This document shows, piece after piece, positions 1-7,953 of a DNA stretch of 64,000 nucleotides. Made by a program: the position numbers and the translations under genes. The first letter of the stretch is position 1. Every line of letters starts with the position of its first letter. The notes under the pieces were generated by a model. The model was not told where the DNA came from. It saw nothing but the letters and a program-made list of their open reading frames with translations, and made no database searches. The stretch is taken from positions 1-64,000 of the forward strand of contig JAJXZT010000032.1 of the NCBI GenBank assembly GCA_021779935.1, written 5' to 3'. Source of the DNA: Acidobacteriota bacterium (GTDB lineage Bacteria > Acidobacteriota > Terriglobia > Terriglobales > Acidobacteriaceae).

Positions 1-177
1 AAGAAGAAAATCCTGCTCAGGAAAATACGGACGGAAAACCTTCGCCATGCGTTCAGATTCGCAGTTTCTTTCGCACAACTCAAGCCCATTGTGTATGACC
101 GGAACCATTACTCAGACAGGCTCCTAGGTTGCATCCGTCGCGCGAAGTTGAGAAGACCGGCGGCAAGAAGGGATTCG

Positions 178-648
178 ATGGAACGTCCAATCGGTGTGAG
201 TATCCTGGCATTGCTCTATTGGGCCGGAACGGCCGCACTTGCCCTGGTCGCGGTCCTGGCATTCATCGCGGGAAATCTCGTGGAACGTTGGATTACAGTT
301 GGCGGACACGAGCAGATTGGCGGGGCGGCGGCAATAACAATTGGAGTTGTGGCCGGCGTGATCTTCGGAATATTCGCCATCCTGATGGGCGCGACGGCGT
401 GGGGCCTGTGGAGTCTGCGCGAGTGGGCAAGAATTGTCGCCATCATCCTGTCATCGCTCTCCGCGCTCTCGCGACTGCGGGTACTCACCCTGCATCTTGG
501 CCCAATCGTTTCGACGGGCGCCATCATCAGCCTCGTCATCAGCTTGTTGATTATCTGGTACCTCTTCCAGCCACGCGTGGTAGCGGCATTCCGCGAGAAA
601 TCTCTGTCGGGACCCACTCCAACGTCAGAGCCCCCATTAGTGCCATAA
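178..648 (+). CDS. small multi-pass membrane protein, unknown function
   Basis: This encodes a 156-residue integral membrane protein with about four hydrophobic segments (roughly residues 7-32, 47-75, 85-98 and 108-130) and a polar tail rich in Ser, Thr and Pro. I chose the ATG at 178 over the upstream ATG at 91 because AAGAAGGG lies just 5' of it and the first transmembrane segment begins seven residues in. The start ERPIGVSILALLYW and the central GLWSLREWARI motif resemble small uncharacterised bacterial membrane proteins in which a Trp/Arg loop joins two helices. No catalytic motif is visible and I assign no function. It stands alone: a hairpin follows and the next gene starts about 340 bp downstream. 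Confidence 0.6.
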   Translation: MERPIGVSILALLYWAGTAALALVAVLAFIAGNLVERWITVGGHEQIGGAAAITIGVVAGVIFGIFAILMGATAWGLWSLREWARIVAIILSSLSALSRLRVLTLHLGPIVSTGAIISLVISLLIIWYLFQPRVVAAFREKSLSGPTPTSEPPLVP

Positions 649-673
649 ATAAGACCGGAAGCCCAACAGTAAT

Positions 674-703
674 GCCAAAGCCCGCATGGACGCGGGCTTT
701 GGC
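674..703. terminator. hairpin terminator after membrane protein gene
   Basis: Perfect 12-bp inverted repeat (GCCAAAGCCCGC at 674-685, GCGGGCTTTGGC at 692-703) with a 6-nt loop, 25 bp after the stop codon. No clear T tract follows, so its termination strength is uncertain. Confidence 0.5.
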
Positions 704-991
704 GCGTATGGGCATGGCCTGGAATGCAGGTGATTGCCGCTAAGTGACTTTTGATTCACACCAGACTTCCACCGGAGAAGCACTATCTATAAGATGAGTG
801 GCACCTTTGCACCGCCATCCGCAGGATGCACGGATGAGCGGATTCCCGTGGGGACGAATCTTCGGGAGAAAGGTGCGAGCCTGTCGCAGAAGCAACGCCG
901 CTCATTTTCCTCCGCCAATTTTTAACATGCGCGGATGTGAAGCGCGTTGCGAGCAGCAGCCGCACACTATATGCCGTACATGAGGAATTCC

Positions 992-3082
992 ATGGCCCAA
1001 AACTCGCACACCACCGCGCGCGCTTCGGAACCGTCGAAATGCGCCGCAATACAAAGGCTGGTTTCACGCGCGGTCTTATGCGTGACGCTTCTGGCACTCT
1101 TCGCCAGCTTTTCTCTCAGTTCATTCGCCGCCGATTCGGGAGCACAGGCAAAGAGCCGAGCGGAAGCGGCGCTGGCCAGCATGCCTCGCGTAAAAAATAT
1201 TCGCGGAGTGAGGATTTCTCCCGACGGAACAAAGCTTGCCTGGATTACGCGCGGCGGCATCATGGTGGAATCAACGGCCGCTGCGGAGAACGGCGCGCAA
1301 CTCGGCAGCCCAATCGCGGTTCCCGAGCGCCTGCCACTGCGAGATATTGCGTGGTCGGCGGACAGCAAGCGCCTGACGTTTCTTGCCGACATACGGGGAA
1401 CGGCGCCGGCTGCGCAGCTCTGGATGGTAGACGCTCCGGGTGGAACGCCGGAAAAGTTGGCGGACTTCAAGGGATACGTTTCCACGCCGAGCTTTTCTCC
1501 GGACGGAAAGACGATTGCCGTGCTGTTCATCGAAGGCATGCCGCGAATTGCAGGCCCGTTGATGCCAATGACACCGCCGGAGGGCGAGATCGACGAGCAC
1601 TACTACGAGCAGCGGATTACGACGGTCGACATCGCAACGCGCGCGGTGCAGCAGGTTTCGCCGAGCGATCTGTACGTCTACGAATATGACTGGGCTCCCG
1701 ATGGAAAGAGCTGGGCGGCGAGCGCCGCGCACGGCTCGGGCGATAACAACTGGTGGGTGGCGCGGCTCTACACGATCAGCACGGAGACGGGCCAACTGCA
1801 CGAAGTGGTGAAGCCGAAGCTGCAATTTGCGCAGCCGCGCTTCTCACCCGACGGAAAAGAAATCGCGTACATCAGCGGCATCATGAGCGACGAAGGTTCC
1901 ACGGGTGGCGACATATACGTTGTTTCCGCAGGCGGTGGACGGGCACGCAACCTGACGCCGAACATGAAAGCCTCGGCGACGTGGCTGACGTGGACCTCTC
2001 CCGGCAAGCTGCTCTTTACGGAGAACGTGGACGGAAACGCGGGGGTGGCGACGGTTTCCACGCGCGGCGGCGACGAGAAGACGCTGTGGAGTGGATTCGA
2101 ATCGATCTCGGCGGGCGGATGGGGACTGAGCCTGTCACTAGCGCGCGACGGAGTGACCTCGGCCGTGGTGCGGCAGTCGTTCACCGAACCTCCCGAGTTG
2201 TGGGCCGGACCGATTGGACAATGGAAGAAAGTGACATCGATAAATAGCGGCGTCAAACCAGGTTGGGGCGAAACGAAGAACGTTCACTGGCTGGGCGAAC
2301 CGCTTCCGCATAGCGGAGCGGCGGGCAAGAAGCAGCGCATCCAGGGATGGCTGATGTTCCCGCGGAACTACGATCCGCACCAGAAGTATCCGCTGGTGGT
2401 GACCGTGCACGGTGGGCCTTCAGCGGCATGCATGCCCCACTGGGACACCGCCAATGGCGCAGCATCGGCCCTGGGATACTTCGTGCTCTGCCCAAATCCG
2501 CGCGGCAGCTTTGGCCAGGGAGAAGCATTTACACTTGCAAATGTAGAGGATTTCGGCGGCGGGGATTACCGCGACATCATGGCGGGGATCGATTCGCTGG
2601 CGAAGCAGTACCCGATCGACCTGAATCTTCTAGGCATCCACGGACACAGCTACGGCGGCTACATGACGATGTGGACGGAGACGCAGACGCATCGCTTCAA
2701 GGCGGCGGTGGCGGGCGCGGGGCTTTCCGACTGGCTGAGCTACTACGGCGAAAACGACATCGACGAGTGGATGATTCCGTTCTTCGGTGCGTCGGTGTAT
2801 GACGATCCGGCAGTCTACGCGAAGAGTTCGCCGATTACGTTTGTGAAAAACGTGAAGACGCCGACACTGATCCTTGTAGGCGATCGTGACGGAGAGGTAC
2901 CGGCGCCACAATCGTTCGAATGGTGGCACGCGCTGAAGACGCTGCACGTTCCAGTGACGCTCGTCGTCTATAAAGACGAGGGCCACGCCATCAACAAACC
3001 GGCTGACCGGCACGACTACGAGCTTCGTTCGCTGGAGTGGTTCGAAGAGTGGTTCGGAAAGGTGCAGCAGACAAAGAAGTAA
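992..3082 (+). CDS. secreted S9 family peptidase (prolyl oligopeptidase / dipeptidyl aminopeptidase type)
   Basis: Exported serine peptidase of 696 residues. A long, basic N-region followed by a hydrophobic stretch (about residues 23-47, ending SSFAADS) acts as a signal peptide. The middle (about 60-430) is a WD40/TolB-like beta propeller with repeated FSPDGK-type motifs. The C-terminal third is the alpha/beta-hydrolase domain with nucleophile Ser553 in GHSYGGY, Asp633 in GDRDGEVP and His665 in DEGHAI, the S9 triad. The family cleaves short, often proline-containing peptides; the substrate here is unknown. The ATG at 992 is preceded by TGAGGAATTCC, a good ribosome binding site, so upstream in-frame ATGs are unlikely starts. 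A strong terminator follows, so it is probably monocistronic. Confidence 0.9.
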   Translation: MAQNSHTTARASEPSKCAAIQRLVSRAVLCVTLLALFASFSLSSFAADSGAQAKSRAEAALASMPRVKNIRGVRISPDGTKLAWITRGGIMVESTAAAENGAQLGSPIAVPERLPLRDIAWSADSKRLTFLADIRGTAPAAQLWMVDAPGGTPEKLADFKGYVSTPSFSPDGKTIAVLFIEGMPRIAGPLMPMTPPEGEIDEHYYEQRITTVDIATRAVQQVSPSDLYVYEYDWAPDGKSWAASAAHGSGDNNWWVARLYTISTETGQLHEVVKPKLQFAQPRFSPDGKEIAYISGIMSDEGSTGGDIYVVSAGGGRARNLTPNMKASATWLTWTSPGKLLFTENVDGNAGVATVSTRGGDEKTLWSGFESISAGGWGLSLSLARDGVTSAVVRQSFTEPPELWAGPIGQWKKVTSINSGVKPGWGETKNVHWLGEPLPHSGAAGKKQRIQGWLMFPRNYDPHQKYPLVVTVHGGPSAACMPHWDTANGAASALGYFVLCPNPRGSFGQGEAFTLANVEDFGGGDYRDIMAGIDSLAKQYPIDLNLLGIHGHSYGGYMTMWTETQTHRFKAAVAGAGLSDWLSYYGENDIDEWMIPFFGASVYDDPAVYAKSSPITFVKNVKTPTLILVGDRDGEVPAPQSFEWWHALKTLHVPVTLVVYKDEGHAINKPADRHDYELRSLEWFEEWFGKVQQTKK

Positions 3083-3110
3083 AAACGCCAGACAATTGGT
3101 TCTGTAATTG

Positions 3111-3146
3111 GGGCAAGTCCGCAGCAAAGCGGGTTTGCCCTTTTTG
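3111..3146 (+). terminator. rho-independent terminator of the S9 peptidase gene
   Basis: A 12-bp stem (GGGCAAGTCCGC / GCGGGTTTGCCC, with G-T pairs) is followed by TTTTT, 28 bp after the stop codon. It lies just before the 3' end of the opposing gene. Confidence 0.75.
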
Positions 3147-3153
3147 ATTAGCC

Positions 3154-4002
3154 TTATCGCAACGAGCTCTGATCGCGCGAGAAGAGGCCGTCCTGTAGCC
3201 GTGACTCGGAAGAGTTGTCATCCTTCGGCCCCCAGGTGTAGTAGAGACCGAGGTAAGCGACGGTGTGGCGATCACCGGCAGCGGTGTGTCCACCCATAAA
3301 CAGCAGTTGGAAATTCGGAGTGAAATTGTAGTAGCCGCCTACATCGACGAACGTAGTCTCACGCGTGCCGAGTTGCTGTGCCTGCTGCGAGAAAACTTCG
3401 GTTCCGAGTGTCAGCCTCTTGTTCAGATCGCGTTGCACAAGCCATCCAGCGAACCAGGAATTTTTCATTTCTGGCGCGTGGTTGATCTGGTAGCCAACGC
3501 CACCGTAAGTCGTCCATGGACCGCTGCTCTTCTGCACCCAGACGGGGAGTTTGGCCCACAGTTGGCCGTTGCCGAGGCCGCGCTGACTATCGCCGGTGGG
3601 AAGCTCAATCATGGGGAAAGCACCGACTTGGGGACGACGCTTCGTTTCCTGGATGAAGCGGTATTTCGCGCCAAGCTCAACATCGCCTGCACCGAAATTG
3701 TTGTCCGGATTGAGATAGACCATGGGCACGACGATGTGAAACTGAAGATTGGGCGCGGCGCCAACGTTGAACTCAAACGCCGGGCCCTGTGAGAAAGTGG
3801 AACCGCCACTGTGGTCGGTTGTGCCGAAAACGTATGCCTCGTAGTGATGAAACGGCACAGGCTCAGGATCATCGGTTTGAAACGGAGGTCCGGCGAAGGC
3901 GCGAGACGCGCTGAAGAAAATGCACAGAAGTGCTGCCTGAGACAGCAAGGCCGGGACGCCAACGCGGCGCAACCGATGAACGCGGGAGCGGAACCATCGC
4001 AT
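3154..4002 (-). CDS. outer-membrane beta-barrel protein (transporter/porin-like)
   Basis: A 282-residue exported protein. The N-terminus (MRWFRSRVHRLRR then a hydrophobic stretch to SRAFA) is a signal peptide; the mature chain starts near GPPFQTDDPEPV. The rest is rich in alternating hydrophobic/aromatic strands and ends in repeated YLGLYYTWG-type strands, as expected of an outer-membrane barrel. FQTDDPEPV and the EFNVGAAPNLQ stretch resemble the family often annotated as transporter or phenol MetA-type porin; this match is from memory of the family, not a search. The ATG at 4002 has GAAAGG about 10 nt upstream; the longer frame to 4164 would place a tail before the signal peptide. It lies 80 bp downstream of the DoxX gene on the same strand and may be co-transcribed. 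Confidence 0.6.
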   Translation of the reverse strand: MRWFRSRVHRLRRVGVPALLSQAALLCIFFSASRAFAGPPFQTDDPEPVPFHHYEAYVFGTTDHSGGSTFSQGPAFEFNVGAAPNLQFHIVVPMVYLNPDNNFGAGDVELGAKYRFIQETKRRPQVGAFPMIELPTGDSQRGLGNGQLWAKLPVWVQKSSGPWTTYGGVGYQINHAPEMKNSWFAGWLVQRDLNKRLTLGTEVFSQQAQQLGTRETTFVDVGGYYNFTPNFQLLFMGGHTAAGDRHTVAYLGLYYTWGPKDDNSSESRLQDGLFSRDQSSLR

Positions 4003-4081
4003 GAACAAGATACCTTTCAACCATCCCGCCGCGTGAGCGAGTGGGCCGAGAATTAGCGAGAATGGAAAACAAGCGCTCGCG

Positions 4082-4561
4082 CTACATTGGATGACTTGAA
4101 GACGGACGCGCTTCTCGATTTGAGAGCCGGTCGTCAACCGACCATCCTCCGCCGCCGGCAACAAAGAGGAACAACAGCGAAGTCAGCATCGCGAAGTCAG
4201 CACGGGCGTCGCTCACCATGAACCAGAATCCCTGCGTGGGCCGAAGGAGCTCAGGAATCTTGGTGGTTGCGATGGCGGTACAAATGACGATGAACAGTGG
4301 GAGTGCCGCGAGTCGAGTGAAGAGTCCCAGCAGAACAAGGATGCCGCAGACCATCTCGAAGGCGCCAACAAAGTGCGCGGTGAATGCAGGGTGGGGAAAG
4401 CCGATCCTGGTGAAACGAATCACACCCATGTTCGGGTCAGTGAATTTCAGCAACCCCTGCGTCGAGAAGATGAGCCCGACGGAAAGCCTGACAAACACCA
4501 CGGCGCGGGACCGCCATCCCGGACGAATGGTCCTGGACCAAAAAGACACTGAATCTGCCAT
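4082..4561 (-). CDS. DoxX family membrane protein
   Basis: A 159-residue, four-helix membrane protein. RLSVGLIFSTQGLLKF near the N-terminus, GAFEMVCGILVLLGLFTR in the middle and a C-terminal hydrophobic helix match the DoxX/DoxD family, whose members are linked to thiol or sulfur redox balance and to small-molecule resistance. I chose the ATG at 4561 because GGAGGG lies directly upstream; the ATG at 4573 would overlap that site. It is divergent from a PadR repressor gene, and the 54-bp space between them holds a palindrome. PadR control of DoxX is therefore a reasonable inference. Confidence 0.8.
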   Translation of the reverse strand: MADSVSFWSRTIRPGWRSRAVVFVRLSVGLIFSTQGLLKFTDPNMGVIRFTRIGFPHPAFTAHFVGAFEMVCGILVLLGLFTRLAALPLFIVICTAIATTKIPELLRPTQGFWFMVSDARADFAMLTSLLFLFVAGGGGWSVDDRLSNREARPSSSHPM

Positions 4562-4589
4562 GCCACCCTCCATTGGGACACATTATATA

Positions 4590-4615
4590 ATCGATGTTCG
4601 ATAACGAGCATCGAT
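4590..4615. promoter_or_regulatory. palindromic operator between doxX-like and padR-like genes
   Basis: ATCGATG (4590-4596) and CATCGAT (4609-4615) form a perfect 7-bp inverted repeat with a 12-bp centre that itself contains TTCGATAACGAG. It ends at the PadR start codon and is close to the DoxX start. PadR dimers bind dyads of this kind, so autorepression together with DoxX repression is inferred. Confidence 0.6.
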
Positions 4616-4933
4616 ATGAACAGAGTTTCCGCGCAACAATATCTCTATTCGGGGCTGATCCGGCTGCACATCCTGCACCACGCGTGCAAGGAGCCCATCT
4701 TTGGCCTGGGAATGATCGAAGAACTGGCACGTCATGGCTATCGGCTGAGTCCCGGGACGCTCTACCCGATCATGCACGGACTCGAAGCAAAAGGACTGCT
4801 TCGTTCGCAGCGAGTGCGGGCGGGAGGAAAGATCAGGCGCGTCTACACGGCTACCGCGCCGGGAAAAAGAGCGCTTGAGGCGGCAAGGGAAAGAGTGCAC
4901 GAACTCTTCGGCGAGATGTTCGAAGGTGAATAA
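4616..4933 (+). CDS. PadR family transcriptional regulator
   Basis: A 105-residue winged-helix repressor. The motif IRLHILHHACKEPIFGLGMIEEL followed by LSPGTLYPIMHGLEAKGLL is the PadR signature, and KIRRVYTATAPGKRALEAAR is the usual wing and helix alpha-4. The length fits PadR subfamily 2, which has a short C-terminal dimerisation helix. The start is the ATG at 4616 immediately after the palindrome, so bound protein would block its own promoter and initiation. The divergent DoxX gene is the probable target. The inducer is unknown; members of the family respond to phenolics, antibiotics or redox cues. Confidence 0.88.
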   Translation: MNRVSAQQYLYSGLIRLHILHHACKEPIFGLGMIEELARHGYRLSPGTLYPIMHGLEAKGLLRSQRVRAGGKIRRVYTATAPGKRALEAARERVHELFGEMFEGE

Positions 4934-5012
4934 GGACTAGAACTACCCGCGACAATCAGTTGCAATTCGGATTTTCCTCCGCCGGTCTGAATCTTTCAGG
5001 CCATACGTTCAC

Positions 5013-5041
5013 CACGTTGCCTGTTGCGGAAAGCGTATAAT
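5013..5041 (+). promoter_or_regulatory. candidate sigma-70 promoter of the kinase gene
   Basis: A perfect TATAAT lies at 5036-5041, about 105 bp before the kinase start. The -35 region at 17-bp spacing (CACGTT) is weak. Only the -10 match is strong. Confidence 0.35.
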
Positions 5042-5146
5042 CCTCAGTGTTGGCGCGGTCGCGCCGACATGGATCGAGTCCGGTCACAACTGGCAACCCC
5101 CTGTAGCTAAGCGGCCCGAATTAATCTTGCGGCATACGCAGGAAGA

Positions 5147-7390
5147 ATGGCGCTGCCTATGGCTCACGCGGCACAAGAGAACTTTGGCAAACATGCCGGG
5201 AATTACCGGATACTCGGTGAGGCCGGTGTGGGCGGCATGGGCAAGGTCTTCAAGGCCTTCGACGTCACTCTCCGGCGAACCGTAGCCCTGAAATTCCTGA
5301 CGCCTGTACAAGGTGTTGCCGACCGCGATCGTATCCTTCGCGAAGCCAGGGCCGCATCCACCCTCGATCACAAGAACATCGCGACAATTCATGCCGTGGA
5401 AGAGAGCGACGATGGACAATTGTTTATCGTCATGCCTTACTACGACGGCGAAACCCTTGCGGCCCACATGCGGCGCGAAGTTTCCTCATCCGAAGTCATC
5501 AATATTCTCGTGCAGATTGCCCAGGGACTTTCATACGCTCACGCTCACTGCATAGTGCATCGGGACATTAAGCCGTCGAACATCATCATTACTCGGGACG
5601 GCGTGGCAAAGATCGTCGACTTCGGGTTGGCGCGATCGACCGGCACGGACGCTACCACCCAGACGATGAATATCAGTGGCACGCTGGCCTACATGTCACC
5701 CGAACAGGTGTCTGGAAAAGCCGTTGATGCTCGCACCGATATCTGGTCATTCGGCGTTCTCATGTATGAATTGCTGACCCGGCAGTTACCGTTCCATGGT
5801 GAAAATGCCGGAGCGGCAATTGCTGCAATCCTGCATTCGCCTCCGTCCGACATGGTCGAGGTGCCGCCTGAATTGCAATCGATCGTCTACAAGGCAATGG
5901 CCAAGCGACCGGAGGAACGCTATCAGAACTGCACCGAACTTCTGTGCGACCTGGAAGAGGTAAAAACGGTAGAGCTTCGTCCGCCCTCCGGGGCGGTTGA
6001 ACGCCTGGTAAGGAGGCACCGCAGTGCTGTGCTCTCCTCGTCAAGGTTCTCTCTTCGCCGTCTCATGCATGGAGCCGTTTGGGTTGTGCCGTTGGTGGTA
6101 TTGGTGCTATCCGGAGCTCTGTATGTACGAAGGACGATTGCCAGTCGGGCACAGCAGGGCGGCGAGTCAAGCAATCAGATTGGTCAAACCTCCAGCGCCC
6201 GCACGGCGGCGTACCAATCCTATCTGCGAGGGCTCACCTACCTTCGGCGCTACGATCAACCAAAGAACATCGATGCGGCCATACCACTGCTTGAAGGCAC
6301 CATCAAGACCGACCCTAATTTTGCGCTGGCATTCGTCGCACTGGGCGAGGCGTATTGGGACAAGTACAGGCTTGACCAGGATGCACGCTGGTTCGATAAG
6401 GCTTCGGCATACTGTCAGCGCGCAGCAGAACTGAATAGCAACCTTCCGGCCGTATACGTGATGCTGGCTCGCATCCATAACGGTTCCGGCCAGAACGACC
6501 TGGCATTGCAGGAAGTGGAGCGAGCACTGCAACTCGACCGGCGGAATGCCGATGCGATACTGGCACTGGCAGACGTTTATGCAAGCACCGGTCGCGTCGC
6601 GGAAGCCGAGGAGGCTTATAGACGCGCGGCGGCGTCCCGCCCCAATGACTGGGATGGGCGATACCGGTTAGCCGTTTTCTATTATCGCCAGCATCGATAC
6701 GCCGACGCCGCTCAACAATTCCGCCGCGTTGTTGAGATGGTTCCAGACCATGCTCCGGCCCACACCAACCTGGGAGTCATGTTGAGACACCTGGGGCAAG
6801 AGGCTGAAGCCGAATCAAATTTCAAGACGTCGATCGCGTTGAATCCGAGCTATGCGGCGTTCGCAAATCTTGGCGACCTTTACTATCGCCAGAAACGCTA
6901 CGCCGAGTCGGCCAAAATGACTGACAACGCGCTGCGATTGAATCAAGAGGATTACCGGGTCTGGACGAATCTCGCGATCGCATACGAACGACTGGGGCGG
7001 TCCGAAAAGGCCGCGCGGGCATACGACTCCGCCCTGGAGAAGCTGAAAGTCATTGCTCCGCTCAAGGCTGACGACCCCGCGATTCAAGCGGAACTCGGGT
7101 TGATATACGCGAAGAAGCACATGAAAGATAAGGCCCTGCCGGCACTTGAAGCGGCAGTCGCACTTTCTCCCGAAGACGGTGAGGTTTGGGGAGATATTGC
7201 CGAAGGATATTATCTCCTCGGAGAGCAGCCGCAAGCCATCGATTGCATCCGGCAGGCACTGGCGAAAGGCTGGACGCTGCGGGATGTGGATCTGATTCCC
7301 GGCCTGCGTGCAATGTTGTCAGACCCCAGAATTCGTCGCCAGTTGCGGGCTCCAGAAACTCCGAAAGTTGTGCCCAATTCCCTACGATGA
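5147..7390 (+). CDS. serine/threonine protein kinase with C-terminal TPR repeats
   Basis: A 747-residue PknB-type kinase. The catalytic domain covers about residues 18-275: glycine loop GEAGVGGMGKV (24-34), Lys49 in VALKFL, HRDIKPSN with Asp140, Asp158-Phe-Gly and an SPEQ in place of APE. All residues needed for activity are present. A single transmembrane helix follows (about 308-328), so the kinase is cytoplasmic and the remaining about 400 residues, made of tandem TPRs, should face the periplasm. TPRs carry protein-protein contacts and may sense a partner. Kinase-TPR fusions are common in Acidobacteriota. The start could be the ATG at 5147 or at 5159; AGGAAG fits the second slightly better. 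The small gene at 7448 follows after 57 bp and may share the transcript. Confidence 0.9.
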   Translation: MALPMAHAAQENFGKHAGNYRILGEAGVGGMGKVFKAFDVTLRRTVALKFLTPVQGVADRDRILREARAASTLDHKNIATIHAVEESDDGQLFIVMPYYDGETLAAHMRREVSSSEVINILVQIAQGLSYAHAHCIVHRDIKPSNIIITRDGVAKIVDFGLARSTGTDATTQTMNISGTLAYMSPEQVSGKAVDARTDIWSFGVLMYELLTRQLPFHGENAGAAIAAILHSPPSDMVEVPPELQSIVYKAMAKRPEERYQNCTELLCDLEEVKTVELRPPSGAVERLVRRHRSAVLSSSRFSLRRLMHGAVWVVPLVVLVLSGALYVRRTIASRAQQGGESSNQIGQTSSARTAAYQSYLRGLTYLRRYDQPKNIDAAIPLLEGTIKTDPNFALAFVALGEAYWDKYRLDQDARWFDKASAYCQRAAELNSNLPAVYVMLARIHNGSGQNDLALQEVERALQLDRRNADAILALADVYASTGRVAEAEEAYRRAAASRPNDWDGRYRLAVFYYRQHRYADAAQQFRRVVEMVPDHAPAHTNLGVMLRHLGQEAEAESNFKTSIALNPSYAAFANLGDLYYRQKRYAESAKMTDNALRLNQEDYRVWTNLAIAYERLGRSEKAARAYDSALEKLKVIAPLKADDPAIQAELGLIYAKKHMKDKALPALEAAVALSPEDGEVWGDIAEGYYLLGEQPQAIDCIRQALAKGWTLRDVDLIPGLRAMLSDPRIRRQLRAPETPKVVPNSLR

Positions 7391-7447
7391 CGTTCGGCCC
7401 GCGTAGCTGCCAGATACGAAGAGCAAGTCCAAGAAAGGAGAACTTCC

Positions 7448-7810
7448 ATGGCAAAGACCACAAAGATTTCGGTCAGCTCCCCGCAATGCATCGCAATCGA
7501 TCCGACAACGGGAGATGCGAATCCACACACGCACCACACGAACCGTGCTGATTCCGTTCAATTTACTACTCCCACACACTGTCTTCTCAAATTCAGCAAT
7601 GACACTTTGTTCGGGACAACCGAGGTTCCCCTGAAGAAAGGAACTAACCTGCTGAAATTGAGCGATCCAAATCCGCCACACGAACTCAAGGCTACATACA
7701 CGGTTGAGAAGGCCACGGACAAAACCTTGCTGGCACAAAAGGCCTCGAGGCTTGAGAACAAAATATCCGTGGCGGCGATACCAAGTCCGCACGAGATCGT
7801 GGTTCCGTGA
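7448..7810 (+). CDS. hypothetical small protein downstream of the kinase
   Basis: A 120-residue protein of unknown function with an excellent ribosome binding site (AAAGGAG, 8 nt before ATG). There is no signal peptide or membrane helix. It is rich in short polar/hydrophobic alternation, consistent with a beta sandwich, and has a His cluster (HTHH near residue 28), two Cys and a repeated SPQ/SPH motif near each end. It follows the kinase-TPR gene closely and is closed by a strong terminator, so the pair may be one operon and the product may be a kinase substrate or partner; that is inference only. Confidence 0.6.
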   Translation: MAKTTKISVSSPQCIAIDPTTGDANPHTHHTNRADSVQFTTPTHCLLKFSNDTLFGTTEVPLKKGTNLLKLSDPNPPHELKATYTVEKATDKTLLAQKASRLENKISVAAIPSPHEIVVP

Positions 7811-7848
7811 TCTGCTCGCGATGACAATTGGAATCGCAGCCGCCGTCG

Positions 7849-7884
7849 AAAAGCCCTGTGTAACCGACAGTTACACAGGGCTTT
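7849..7884. terminator. bidirectional terminator between convergent genes
   Basis: AAGCCCTGTGTAAC (7851-7864) and GTTACACAGGGCTT (7870-7883) form a perfect 14-bp stem with a 5-nt loop, flanked by A-rich and T-rich ends. It sits between the small gene ending at 7810 and the opposing TlpA gene ending at 7954. Confidence 0.8.
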
Positions 7885-7953
7885 GATTGTTCTTGTGTCG
7901 AATCGGAGACCGAATACTTATCAAACATCTACGTTCGACGCACGAGAGCTTGT

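Noticed and set aside
1-177. Short frames on both strands at the window start
   Set aside because: No ribosome binding site, overlapping one another in opposite strands, and no recognisable motif.
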